Source of the DNA: Luteimonas sp. JM171
GTDB lineage: Bacteria > Pseudomonadota > Gammaproteobacteria > Xanthomonadales > Xanthomonadaceae
Length of the DNA stretch: 64,000 nucleotides
Direction: 5' to 3'
Assembly: GCF_001717465.1 (NCBI RefSeq)
Contig: NZ_CP017074.1
Span: 1,392,873 to 1,456,872, forward strand
Shown here: in pieces, positions 18,965-27,077 of the stretch
How the letters are laid out: each line of letters starts with the position of its first letter
Numbering within the stretch: the first letter of the stretch is position 1
Position numbers and translations under genes: made by a program
The notes under the pieces: generated by a model
What the model was told of the DNA's origin: nothing
Seen by the model: the letters and a program-made list of their open reading frames with translations, nothing else
Databases searched by the model: none

Positions 18965-19645
18965 TTGAGCAAGACGGCCCTGCTTGAAACCATCGAACGC
19001 GAAACCGCTCCCGACCCCCGCTGGGCGGTGATCTGGCTGCACGGACTGGGCGCGGACGGCAACGATTTCGTGCCGCTGGTGCCGGAGCTGGTGCGCGAGG
19101 GCTGGCCGGCGATCCGGTTCGTGTTCCCGCATGCGCCGGTGCGGCCGGTGACGATCAACAACGGCGTGCCGATGCGGGCCTGGTATGACATCCGCGAGCT
19201 CGACCTGGCCAACCGTGCCGACGAGCAGGGCGTGGCGGAGTCGGTGGCGCAGGTGGAGGCGCTGATCGCGCGCGAGGGCGGGCGCGGCATCCCGCCCTCG
19301 CGGATCATCCTGGCCGGTTTCTCGCAGGGCGGAGCCGTGACCCTGGCCGCCGGGCTGCGGCGCAGCGAACCGCTGGCCGGCCTGGTCGGCTTGTCGACCT
19401 ACGTGCCCGGGGCCCAGGGCGCCCAGGCGGCGCTGGTTGAAGGCGCCACCAGGCAACCTGTGTTCATGGCCCACGGCAGCCAGGATCCGGTGGTTCCTTA
19501 CATGGCCGGCAAGCAGAGCGCCGCGCTGCTGCGGCGGCTGGGCTTCAACGTCGACTGGCACGTGTATGCGATGCCGCATTCGGTGTGCGCCGAGGAGGTC
19601 CGCGACCTGGGCGACTGGTTCGCGGCGCGCCTGGCGGGCGGCTGA
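18965..19645 (+). CDS. Alpha/beta hydrolase, phospholipase/carboxylesterase family
   Basis: A 226-residue serine hydrolase of the carboxylesterase 2 family. VIWLHGLGADGNDFVPLVPEL is the oxyanion region. The nucleophile motif GFSQGG is near residue 119, the acid is in HGSQDPVVP (near 167), and the catalytic His is in AMPHSVC (near 200). The start is TTG at 18965, only 25 nt after the tRNA end. No ATG is available upstream of the conserved N-terminus. The fimS/algZ-like kinase gene follows after 3 nt, so the hydrolase and two-component genes probably form one transcript. Confidence 0.9.
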   Translation: MSKTALLETIERETAPDPRWAVIWLHGLGADGNDFVPLVPELVREGWPAIRFVFPHAPVRPVTINNGVPMRAWYDIRELDLANRADEQGVAESVAQVEALIAREGGRGIPPSRIILAGFSQGGAVTLAAGLRRSEPLAGLVGLSTYVPGAQGAQAALVEGATRQPVFMAHGSQDPVVPYMAGKQSAALLRRLGFNVDWHVYAMPHSVCAEEVRDLGDWFAARLAGG

Positions 19646-19648
19646 GCC

Positions 19649-20725
19649 ATGGGTGGAGACCGGCAGCAGGCGGCCCGCGAGCCCTGGCTGCCGGACCTGT
19701 GCCGGCTGCCGCGACTGGCGGCGATGCTCGGGCTGTCCGAGCTGGTGGTGGTCATCGTGGCGCTGGTGCCCGATGGCTCGCCGGCCTGGAGCCTGGGGCG
19801 GTTCCTGTCCGTCAGCGGCTATGCGCTGTGGCTCGGGCTGGCGGTGACCGTGCTGCTGTGCGTGTCCCGGCGCGAGCTCTCGCGGTTTTCCAGGCGCACC
19901 GGGGCGGTGCTCGCGGTCGCCCTGGCCACCGTCGTGGCCGGGCTTGCGGCGGCCATCGTGCACGGCCTGTTCGTGAGCGTGGGCTCGGAACCCGCGGATT
20001 GGGCGTGGCCATCGATGGCGCGATTCGTGTCCGGCTCGGCCGGGGTGGTGGGGCTCATTACCGCACTGGCGCTGCGCTACTTCTACGTCACCGACCGCTG
20101 GCAGGCGCAGGTCAGCGCGATCGCCCGCGCCGAGGCCGATGCGCTGCAGGCGCGCATCCGCCCGCACTTCCTGTTCAACAGCATGAACATGATCGCCGGC
20201 CTGCTGCCGCGCGATCCGCAGCTGGCCGAGCGCGCCGTGCTGGACCTGTCCGACCTGTTCCGCGCGGCCCTGGGGGCGGGCGAGATGGACTCTTCGCTGC
20301 GCGGGGAGGTGGAGCTGGCCGAACGATACCTGGCGATCGAGGAACTGCGCATGGGCGAGCGCCTGCAGGTGCAGTGGCGCGTGGGCGAGGGGCTGCCCTG
20401 GAGCCTGCCCATGCCGCGCCTGGTGTTGCAGCCTCTGCTTGAAAACGCCGTGCTGCACGGGATCTCCCGTCTGGCAAATGGCGGCGTGGTGGAAATCGAC
20501 CTGGAAGCCACGCGCTCGCGGTTGAAGGTGCGCGTCCGCAATCCTTCCCCGCCTCCGGCCGGCAAGGGCGGGGGCGCCGGCCATGCAAGGCGCAGCATCG
20601 GCCACCGGCTCGAGTATGCCTTCGGCCCCCGTGCGCGGATGACGGGAGGCTGGGCCGATGGCTACTATGTGAGCGAGCTGGATTTGCCGCTGGAGGGGGC
20701 CGGGGGCACAGGGGAGCCGAAGTGA
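19649..20725 (+). CDS. algZ: LytS/AlgZ-type sensor histidine kinase
   Basis: A 358-residue inner-membrane kinase. Four hydrophobic segments occupy about residues 25-145. Next comes the HisK family (PF06580-type) phosphorylation site RPHFLFNSMNMIAGLLP near residue 172. The ATP-binding part has VLQPLLENAVLHGI (N box) near 275. The C-terminal G box is weak. The stop overlaps the start of the response regulator gene by 4 nt. Kinase-regulator-hemC order is the same as algZ-algR-hemC of Pseudomonas, where the pair controls alginate and twitching motility. The name is given by family and context; the targets here are unknown. Confidence 0.85.
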   Translation: MGGDRQQAAREPWLPDLCRLPRLAAMLGLSELVVVIVALVPDGSPAWSLGRFLSVSGYALWLGLAVTVLLCVSRRELSRFSRRTGAVLAVALATVVAGLAAAIVHGLFVSVGSEPADWAWPSMARFVSGSAGVVGLITALALRYFYVTDRWQAQVSAIARAEADALQARIRPHFLFNSMNMIAGLLPRDPQLAERAVLDLSDLFRAALGAGEMDSSLRGEVELAERYLAIEELRMGERLQVQWRVGEGLPWSLPMPRLVLQPLLENAVLHGISRLANGGVVEIDLEATRSRLKVRVRNPSPPPAGKGGGAGHARRSIGHRLEYAFGPRARMTGGWADGYYVSELDLPLEGAGGTGEPK

Positions 20726-21450
20726 AGGTGGTGATCGCCGATGACGAGCCGCTGGCGCGTGAGCGCCTGCGCGCGCTGCTGGCCGCGCAGGATGGCGTTG
20801 AGCTGGTGGCGGAAGTGGGGGACGGGCACGCCGCGCTGCATGCGGCCGCCGAGCACGGCGCGGACCTGGTGCTGCTGGACATCGCCATGCCCGGCATCGA
20901 CGGCCTGGAGGCGGCGCGCCACCTGGCCGCTTTCGATCCGCGTCCGGCAGTGGTGTTCTGCACCGCCTACGATGCCCACGCGCTGTCGGCGTTCGAGGCG
21001 GCTGCGGTCGACTACCTGGTCAAGCCGGTCCGGCTTGAGCGCCTGCAGGCCGCCCTGGAACGTGCCCGCACGTTCACCCTGGGGCGCGAGCGCGAGGACC
21101 CGGAAGCGGGCTCCGGCCAGCGCACCCATCTATGCGCGCGCCTGCGCGGGAGTTTGCGGCTGATCCCGATCGAGGAGGTGCACTACCTCCAGGCCGAGGA
21201 AAAGTACGTGGTGGTGCACCACGCGCGCGGCGAGGACCTGATCGAGGAGTCGCTGAAGTCGCTGGAATCGGAGTTTGGCGAGCGCTTCCTGCGCATCCAC
21301 CGCAACTGCCTGGTGTCGCGCCATGCCCTGGCCGAACTGCGCCGCGGCCATGATGGCCAGGCGCGGGTGCTGTTGCGCGGCGTCGATGCCCAGCTGGACG
21401 TCAGCCGCCGCTGCGTGGCGCAGGTGCGCGAGGCGATCCGGCGGCTGTGA
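20722..21450 (+). CDS. algR: LytTR-family response regulator (AlgR-like)
   Basis: A 242-residue regulator starting at GTG 20722. The receiver domain (1-120) has the acidic pair in [13 protein letters not shown], the phospho-acceptor Asp in [16 protein letters not shown] (near residue 53), and VKPVRLERL. The C-terminal LytTR DNA-binding domain shows [20 protein letters not shown] and [15 protein letters not shown]. It is co-transcribed with the kinase. Family and context support AlgR orthology, though not which genes it controls. Confidence 0.88.
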   Translation: MKVVIADDEPLARERLRALLAAQDGVELVAEVGDGHAALHAAAEHGADLVLLDIAMPGIDGLEAARHLAAFDPRPAVVFCTAYDAHALSAFEAAAVDYLVKPVRLERLQAALERARTFTLGREREDPEAGSGQRTHLCARLRGSLRLIPIEEVHYLQAEEKYVVVHHARGEDLIEESLKSLESEFGERFLRIHRNCLVSRHALAELRRGHDGQARVLLRGVDAQLDVSRRCVAQVREAIRRL

Positions 21451-21473
21451 AGCCCGCGCAGACCGATCGCGGC

Positions 21474-21479
21474 GATAAT
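21474..21479 (+). promoter_or_regulatory. -10-like hexamer 6 nt before hemC
   Basis: GATAAT ends 6 nt before the hemC ATG. If used, transcription would begin at or next to the start codon. There is no Shine-Dalgarno sequence. Confidence 0.4.
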
Positions 21480-21485
21480 GGCCGC

Positions 21486-22412
21486 ATGAAGACAACCCTG
21501 CGCATCGCCACCCGCAAGAGCCAGCTCGCCCTGTGGCAGAGCGAACACGTCGCCACCCTGCTGCGCCAGGCGCACCCGGGGCTGGAGGTCGAACTGGTGC
21601 CCCTGTCCACCAAGGGCGACGAGATCCTGGACCGCGCGCTGTCCGCCATCGGCGGCAAGGGCCTCTTCCTGAAGGAACTGGAGGTGGCCATGCAGCGCGG
21701 CGAAGCGGACTGCGCGGTGCATTCGCTCAAGGACGTGCCGATGGAACTTGAGCCGGGGTTTGCCCTGCCGGCGGTGCTCGAGCGCGCCGACTACGCCGAC
21801 GCCTTCGTCAGCAACCAGCACCGCGACGTGGCTGCGCTTCCGCAGGGGGCGTGCGTGGGCACTTCGTCCCTGCGCCGCAAGGCGCAGCTGCGCGCGCTGC
21901 GGCCGGACCTGGAGCTGCGTGACCTGCGCGGCAACGTCAATACCAGGCTGGCCAAGCTGGATGCGGGTGATTACGACGCCATCGTCCTGGCCTGCGCCGG
22001 GCTGCAGCGCCTGGGGCTGGACGAGCGGATCCGCGGCCGGCTGCTGGCCCCCGAATGGCTGCCGTCACCGGCCCAGGGCGCGATCGCCATCGAATGCCGC
22101 GACGACGACCCGCAGCTTGCCAGCCTGCTGGCCGCGCTGGACCACGCGCCCACCCGCACCTGCGTGGAGGCCGAGCGGGCCATGAACCGCGCGCTGCATG
22201 GGAGCTGCCACGTGCCGGTGGCCGCGCTGGCGGAGTTGCAGGGCGGCGCGCTTGTGCTGCAGGGGCTGGTGGGCGATGCCGGCACCGGCCGCCTGGTGCG
22301 GGCCGAGGCGAGCGGGCCCGCGCACGCGCCCGGATCGCTGGGCGGCGAGGTCGCGCGAATGCTGCTGGCCCGCGGCGCCGGCGAGCTGCTGCCGGGCCCA
22401 GCGGCTACCTGA
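21486..22412 (+). CDS. hemC: Hydroxymethylbilane synthase (porphobilinogen deaminase)
   Basis: Condenses four porphobilinogen molecules in haem synthesis. The 308-residue product opens [19 protein letters not shown]. It contains [11 protein letters not shown] and VHSLKDVP (catalytic Asp region), [26 protein letters not shown], and the dipyrromethane-cofactor Cys in [11 protein letters not shown] (near residue 242). I set the start at ATG 21486; an upstream in-frame ATG at 21447 only covers the algR end. hemD does not follow. Instead the gene meets a convergent DUF481 gene with an 8-nt overlap of stops. Confidence 0.97.
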   Translation: MKTTLRIATRKSQLALWQSEHVATLLRQAHPGLEVELVPLSTKGDEILDRALSAIGGKGLFLKELEVAMQRGEADCAVHSLKDVPMELEPGFALPAVLERADYADAFVSNQHRDVAALPQGACVGTSSLRRKAQLRALRPDLELRDLRGNVNTRLAKLDAGDYDAIVLACAGLQRLGLDERIRGRLLAPEWLPSPAQGAIAIECRDDDPQLASLLAALDHAPTRTCVEAERAMNRALHGSCHVPVAALAELQGGALVLQGLVGDAGTGRLVRAEASGPAHAPGSLGGEVARMLLARGAGELLPGPAAT

Positions 22413-23184
22413 AGGTGTAGACCAGGTTGACCGTGCTCAGGGTGTCGGTGTTCTTGCGCCCGGCCGCGGTATCCACCTCGGTGTTGTGACGGAACTGCAG
22501 GCCGGCCTTCAGCGCCAGCGCGTCGCTCATTGCCACCGTCAGGCCCAGGTCGTTCTGGGCAAAGGTGTTGTCGTCGCCCGCCTCCACCAGCAGGGTGTTC
22601 GACAGCCGCGTGTTGGGCGTGAGGTTGCGGCCGAAGTCCAGCAGCGAGCGCACGATGTAGTCGCTGTTGACCTCCTGCGTCTGGGCCTCGCGGGCGCGGC
22701 GGTAGCCCGGGCCCACTTCCAGCAGCAGGAAGGTGTCGTCGTCGTTGAAGAAGTGGTGGCCGTAGCCGAACGAGAAGGTGCCCTGGTAGTCGTTGAGGGC
22801 GTAGTCGTCGCGTTCGTAGCGGGCGGCGCCGAACCAGTTGTGGGTGGCATCGACCTTGATCGAGGTGCTGCCGCCGATCTGGTAGCGGTTGGCACTGGTC
22901 TGGTACACCGTCTGCGAATTGCCGTCCTCATCGAGGATGGTCACGTCGGCCTTGGCCCGCAGCGCCGAGAAGGTGAGCTGGTGCTTGCTGCGCGCATCCT
23001 CCTGCACAAGATGCAGGCGGCTGTTGAGGTTCTCCGAGCGGCGGTTGCCGCGGGTCATCGCGAAGCCGAGCTCACCGGTCGCGTTCCACACGGGCTCGCG
23101 GTTCTCCTCAAAACCGGGATCCTGTCCCCAGGCCGGCAGGGAGAGTGCAAGCAACAGCGGGAACGGCAGGAAGCGTAGGCGCAT
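22405..23184 (-). CDS. DUF481 family outer-membrane protein
   Basis: A 259-residue protein with a signal peptide ([20 protein letters not shown]) and an alternating hydrophobic/polar pattern ending in aromatic residues (C-terminal VNLVYTFR), typical of an outer-membrane beta-barrel. Segments [22 protein letters not shown] and [14 protein letters not shown] strands match the DUF481 (YdiY-like, salt-induced) family. Function of the family is unclear. The start is ATG 23184. It is monocistronic, convergent with hemC. Confidence 0.82.
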   Translation of the reverse strand: MRLRFLPFPLLLALSLPAWGQDPGFEENREPVWNATGELGFAMTRGNRRSENLNSRLHLVQEDARSKHQLTFSALRAKADVTILDEDGNSQTVYQTSANRYQIGGSTSIKVDATHNWFGAARYERDDYALNDYQGTFSFGYGHHFFNDDDTFLLLEVGPGYRRAREAQTQEVNSDYIVRSLLDFGRNLTPNTRLSNTLLVEAGDDNTFAQNDLGLTVAMSDALALKAGLQFRHNTEVDTAAGRKNTDTLSTVNLVYTFR

Positions 23185-23265
23185 GGCGTGGGGCCTGTAT
23201 TGAACGACTGCAAGCCCGCCATTATGCCGCCGGCCGCCGGGGGACCCAACCGCGCCGCTTCGCAC

Positions 23266-24225
23266 TCAGTAGTAGAGCGACACCAGGTGCCTCGCCTGGG
23301 CGAAGAACAGCCAGCGTTCGGCAAACGCTCCCGCCAGCAGGGCCAGCGCGGCAGGGACGAGCAGCACCGCCGGCGACAGCACGCCGCCGGCCGCCAGTGC
23401 CCAAGCCGCCAGCGGAACGCCTGCCAGCAGCGCCAACGTTGCCGCGCGCAGGGAGCGGGCATGGCGGCGGGCGAGCACGAACACCATCTCCCGGGTGATG
23501 AAGCTGGCCTCGGTATGCGGGCGCTCGAACACGGATGCCTCGCGGCCCGGAAGGCCCAGCGCCGCGCCGCGGGTGGCGGGAAGCGGCTGCCGGTCGATGT
23601 CGCGCCAATATGCGAGCTTGCAGCCCGCCAACAGCGTGCCCAGCAGCGCGAGGGTCAGCAGGCTGCCGGTTTCGGGCGGGGCGGTGGGCAGCAGCAGCGC
23701 CATGAGCCAGAACAGCAGGGCCAGCCCCGTGAGCAGCGCGAACAGCAGGTACACCGGGACCACCAGCGGATGGCGCCAGGCCGGGATCGGTGGCAGCGAG
23801 GCATAGATCATGGCGGTGCAGGCCACGGTGGCCAGCGCCAGCACCGCAAGTACCAGGCCCAGCACGCCCAGTGCGATGGCGCGGCCCGGCCCGGGCGCGG
23901 CGAGCAGCAGCAGGCCGGCCACTGCCAGTGCCGGCAGGGGGACCAGCAGCGCCAGCACGCCTTCGCGCGACAGCCACGACGTGCGCCACTGGCCCAGTGC
24001 CCGCCATGCCCGCGCGGGGCGGCCGAGGTGGGCGAGGGAGCTGAGCAATCCGGCCGTCGAGAGCACCAGCCCCGCCAGCAGCCCCCACAGGTACATCGGC
24101 TGCAGCATCGGCATGAGGTCGGCGCGGGTGTGGAGCATGAACAGCGACAGCCCCAGCCACGCCATCAATCCGTAGCCGGCGCCGGACAGGGTGGTGAAGA
24201 AGATCACCGAAAGCGCGGGATGCAT
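23266..24225 (-). CDS. DmsC/SoeC-type membrane anchor subunit
   Basis: A 319-residue integral membrane protein with eight or so hydrophobic helices. It opens MHPALSVIFFTTLSGAGYGL, typical of the DMSO-reductase anchor family (DmsC). It contains LGRPARAWRALGQWRTSWLSREG, a family signature, and a C-terminal ARRHARSLR before the last helices. It would anchor the Fe-S and catalytic subunits and exchange electrons with quinone. It is last in the minus-strand run molybdoenzyme, SLC13, small protein, Fe-S protein, anchor. The start ATG 24225 lies 19 nt after the Fe-S gene stop. Confidence 0.87.
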   Translation of the reverse strand: MHPALSVIFFTTLSGAGYGLMAWLGLSLFMLHTRADLMPMLQPMYLWGLLAGLVLSTAGLLSSLAHLGRPARAWRALGQWRTSWLSREGVLALLVPLPALAVAGLLLLAAPGPGRAIALGVLGLVLAVLALATVACTAMIYASLPPIPAWRHPLVVPVYLLFALLTGLALLFWLMALLLPTAPPETGSLLTLALLGTLLAGCKLAYWRDIDRQPLPATRGAALGLPGREASVFERPHTEASFITREMVFVLARRHARSLRAATLALLAGVPLAAWALAAGGVLSPAVLLVPAALALLAGAFAERWLFFAQARHLVSLYY

Positions 24226-24244
24226 GGTCGCTCCTTCCGCCTGC

Positions 24245-25015
24245 TCAACGCCGCAGCGCCCGGCCCAGCCAGCGCTGCAGCGAATGCGCGATGCCGGACG
24301 TGGGCGTGGAATCCGCGTCGCCGTCATCGCGGCCATTCCCGCCGCGTCGCGGACGCGGCGGCAGGTAGCGGTTGACGGGGGCGTAGCCCAGCTCCGGCAT
24401 CAGCGCCACGCCTTCACGTTCAGCCACCAGCCTGGACACTTCGGACTCCGGATCGCCAAGGTCGCCGAAGTGGCGGGCCCGGGTCGGGCAGGCCTGGACG
24501 CAGGCAGGCACCCGGTCCTCCGGCGCGAGGTTCTCGTTGTAGATCCGGTCCACGCACAGGGTGCATTTCTTCATCACCCCGTCCACTTCCGAATACTCGC
24601 GCGCGCCGTACGGACAGGCCCAGCTGCACAGCTTGCAGCCGATGCACTTGTCCTGGTCCACAAGCACGATCCCGTCTTCCGCGCGCTTGTAGCTGGCACC
24701 CGTGGGGCAGACGGTGACGCAGGCCGGGGTGTCGCAGTGCAGGCAGGAGCGAGGGAAGTGCAGGGTCATCGCGGGCTGGCCTTCGCGGCCCTGCGCCGGA
24801 TCCGCTTCTTCCGGCGCCAGCTCATAGCTGTGCACGCGGTTGAACCACACCCCGGATGGTTCCTTGCCGTAGGGCTGCTCGTCCACCAGCGGGCCGAGGA
24901 TCCCGCCCGCGTTCCACTCCTTGCAGCTGGTGGCGCAGGCATGGCAGCCCACGCAGGTGTCCAGGTCGATCACCAGGCCGAGCTTCTTTGCAGGGGGCGG
25001 CGGCAGCGCGGTCAA
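24245..25015 (-). CDS. 4Fe-4S electron-transfer subunit (DmsB/SoeB-like)
   Basis: A 256-residue ferredoxin-type subunit with four cysteine clusters, enough for four [4Fe-4S] centres: CVGCHACATSCKEWN (near residue 20), CLHCDTPACVTVCPTG (near 90), CIGCKLCSWACPYG (near 122), and CTLCVDRIYNE with CVQACPTRA. I set the start at TTG 25015, because it overlaps the stop of the preceding small gene as TTGA and the encoded MTALPPPPAKKLGLVIDL fits the family start. No ATG precedes the first cluster nearby. It would pass electrons from the molybdenum subunit to the membrane anchor. Confidence 0.9.
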   Translation of the reverse strand: MTALPPPPAKKLGLVIDLDTCVGCHACATSCKEWNAGGILGPLVDEQPYGKEPSGVWFNRVHSYELAPEEADPAQGREGQPAMTLHFPRSCLHCDTPACVTVCPTGASYKRAEDGIVLVDQDKCIGCKLCSWACPYGAREYSEVDGVMKKCTLCVDRIYNENLAPEDRVPACVQACPTRARHFGDLGDPESEVSRLVAEREGVALMPELGYAPVNRYLPPRPRRGGNGRDDGDADSTPTSGIAHSLQRWLGRALRR

Positions 25016-25239
25016 CGCAGCCTCCGGTGGCGCAGCCGGCCGCTGCCGAACAGCACCAGCGCGATCGACAGCAGCAGCCCGAAGGCAGCGCGCCAGCGCG
25101 GCGAAGGCGCATGCGACGACCACAGGCCGCCCTGGCCGGTGATGATCGAGGGATCCACCAGCGCCCAGGTGCAGGCGAGCGCGCCCAGGCAGCCCGCCAC
25201 CACCATCAGCACCCCGATCAGCCGATAAAGCGTCTTCAT
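25012..25239 (-). CDS. Small two-helix membrane protein in the molybdoenzyme operon
   Basis: A 75-residue protein with two hydrophobic helices (about 6-28 and 52-66) and a basic C-terminal tail, GRLRHRRLR. I recognise no family. It sits between the SLC13 gene (8 nt after its stop) and the Fe-S gene (4-nt overlap), so it is tightly embedded in the operon. It may be an assembly or accessory subunit; this is inference from position only. Confidence 0.7.
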   Translation of the reverse strand: MKTLYRLIGVLMVVAGCLGALACTWALVDPSIITGQGGLWSSHAPSPRWRAAFGLLLSIALVLFGSGRLRHRRLR

Positions 25240-25247
25240 GCCGTGCC

Positions 25248-27077
25248 TCAGGGATGGAAGGGGAAGAAGCGCGGGATCAGCGTGATCGCCGCGATCCAGA
25301 AGATCACGTTCAGCGGCATGCCCACGCGCACGAAATCGCTGAAGCGGTAGCCGCCGGCGGTGTAGACCATGGTGTTGGTCTGGTAGCTGATCGGCGTGGC
25401 GAAGCTGGTGGACGCGGCGAACGCCACCGCGATCAGCAGCGGCTTGGCATCCACGCCCATCGACTCCGCCGTGGCCAGCGCGATGGGCACCACCAGCACC
25501 GCGGACGCGTTGTTGCTCATCACTTCAGTCAGCACCGACGTCATCAGGTAGATCGCGGCCAGGGTCGCCAGCGGGCCATAGGGGCCGAGCACGTCGAGCA
25601 GGAGGTTGGCGACCAGGGTGGCGCCGCCGGTCTTCTGCAGGGCGATGCCCAGCGGGATGATGCCGGCCAGCAGCAGGATCACCTGCCAGTCGATCGATTC
25701 GTAGGCCTCGTCCGGGGTCAGCAGCCGCAGCGCCACCAGCGCCAGGCAGCCCAGCAGCGCCGAGGCCACGATCGGCAGCCAGCCCAGCGCGGCCACGCCG
25801 ATTGCCGCGGCCATGATCAGCGCCGAGACGATCGCCCGCCGCGGGGCGACGCGCTGCTGGGCGCGCTCGCCGAGCACGATCATGCCCGGGTCCGCGCGCA
25901 GCGCGTCGATGGCGTCCGCCGGGGCATCGAGCATCAGCACGTCGCCCACCGACAGCGGCACCCGGTCCAGCGGCGAGCGGATCGCCAGCTGGCGACGGTG
26001 GATGCCCTGCACCCGGGCACGGTAGGTGTGCGCGAAGCGCATGCCATACAGGGTGCGGCCGATCAGGTGCGAGCCGGGGGCGATCATCGCTTCCACGTGC
26101 AGGCGCTCGTCCTTGCGCGGGTCGGCGGCATCCTTCTTTTCGGCGTTGGCTTCCTCCTCGGTGAGCGGGCGCGGGCGCTCGGGCGCGGTGGGCACACGGT
26201 CGAACTTGCACTTCATCGCCTTGCGTGCGGCCTCGATCTTGGGCCAGTCGCCGCGCAGAAGCAGCTTGTCGCCAGCCTGGATCTCCACGTCGGTGCCGTG
26301 CACCGGTGAGCCCTTGCGCAACACTTCCAGCAGTTCCACGTCGTCGATGCTGTCGGGCACAGCCTCACGCGGGCTGCGGCCGACCACCGGCGATGACTCC
26401 GGCACCTGGATCTCGGCGATGAAGCGGCCGGCGTGCTCGGTCTCGCCCGGGTTGGGCGTGCCGCGGTCCGGCAGCAGCCACCAGCCCGCCGTCAGCAGGT
26501 ACACCGCGCAGATGCCGACGAAGATGATCCCCAGCGGCGCGAACTCGAAGATGGTGAAGCCGACCCCGGTCGCATCGCGCGCCATCGAGTCCACCAGCAG
26601 GTTGGTGGAGGTGCCGATCAGCGTGCACACGCCCGCGGTCTGGGAGATGTAGGACAGCGGGATCAGGAACTTGGAAGGGGCCCAGCCGTTGGCCGAGGTG
26701 GCCACCAGCACCAGCGGCAGGAACACGGCCACCGTGGCGGTGTTGTTGATGAAGGCGGCCACGCTCACCGCCAGCCCGAGCATCACCAGCAGGAACAGCC
26801 AGCGCCAGCGGATCCGCGACAGCACGTCGCCGATCGCCACCAGCGCGCCATTGGCCTTGAGCGCGCCGCTGAGCACGAACATGCAGGCCACCATCACCGT
26901 GGCCTGGTTGCTGAAGCCCGACAGCGCCTCGGGCACGCTGAGCACCCCCAGCACCAGCAGCGCCGTCATCACCAGCAGCGCCACCACGTCCACGCGCAGC
27001 TTCTCGGTGATGAACAGGTACACCGCCACGCCCATCACGGCGACGGTGATCAGCAGCTCCAGCGGCAGGCCGGGCAT
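25248..27077 (-). CDS. SLC13-family anion/sodium symporter with RCK_C domains
   Basis: A 609-residue transporter. The N-terminal half (1-200) and C-terminal third (about 410-605) hold membrane helices of the ion-transporter superfamily (ALSGFSNQATVMVACMFVLS, FINNTATVAVFLP, ISQTAGVCTLIGTSTNL). Between them lie two soluble TrkA-C (RCK_C) domains, seen as IQVPESSPVVGRSPREA and MIAPGSHLIGRTLYGM. Members of this architecture move sulfate and dicarboxylates. The start overlaps the stop of the molybdoenzyme gene by 1 nt, so the two are translationally coupled. In that context sulfate or another sulfur oxyanion is the likely cargo (inference). Confidence 0.87.
   Translation of the reverse strand: MPGLPLELLITVAVMGVAVYLFITEKLRVDVVALLVMTALLVLGVLSVPEALSGFSNQATVMVACMFVLSGALKANGALVAIGDVLSRIRWRWLFLLVMLGLAVSVAAFINNTATVAVFLPLVLVATSANGWAPSKFLIPLSYISQTAGVCTLIGTSTNLLVDSMARDATGVGFTIFEFAPLGIIFVGICAVYLLTAGWWLLPDRGTPNPGETEHAGRFIAEIQVPESSPVVGRSPREAVPDSIDDVELLEVLRKGSPVHGTDVEIQAGDKLLLRGDWPKIEAARKAMKCKFDRVPTAPERPRPLTEEEANAEKKDAADPRKDERLHVEAMIAPGSHLIGRTLYGMRFAHTYRARVQGIHRRQLAIRSPLDRVPLSVGDVLMLDAPADAIDALRADPGMIVLGERAQQRVAPRRAIVSALIMAAAIGVAALGWLPIVASALLGCLALVALRLLTPDEAYESIDWQVILLLAGIIPLGIALQKTGGATLVANLLLDVLGPYGPLATLAAIYLMTSVLTEVMSNNASAVLVVPIALATAESMGVDAKPLLIAVAFAASTSFATPISYQTNTMVYTAGGYRFSDFVRVGMPLNVIFWIAAITLIPRFFPFHP

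Noticed and set aside
18788..20605. Minus-strand 605-codon frame crossing the tRNA intron, esterase and kinase genes
   Set aside because: It would cover an RNA gene and two enzymes on the other strand; composition is shadow-like.
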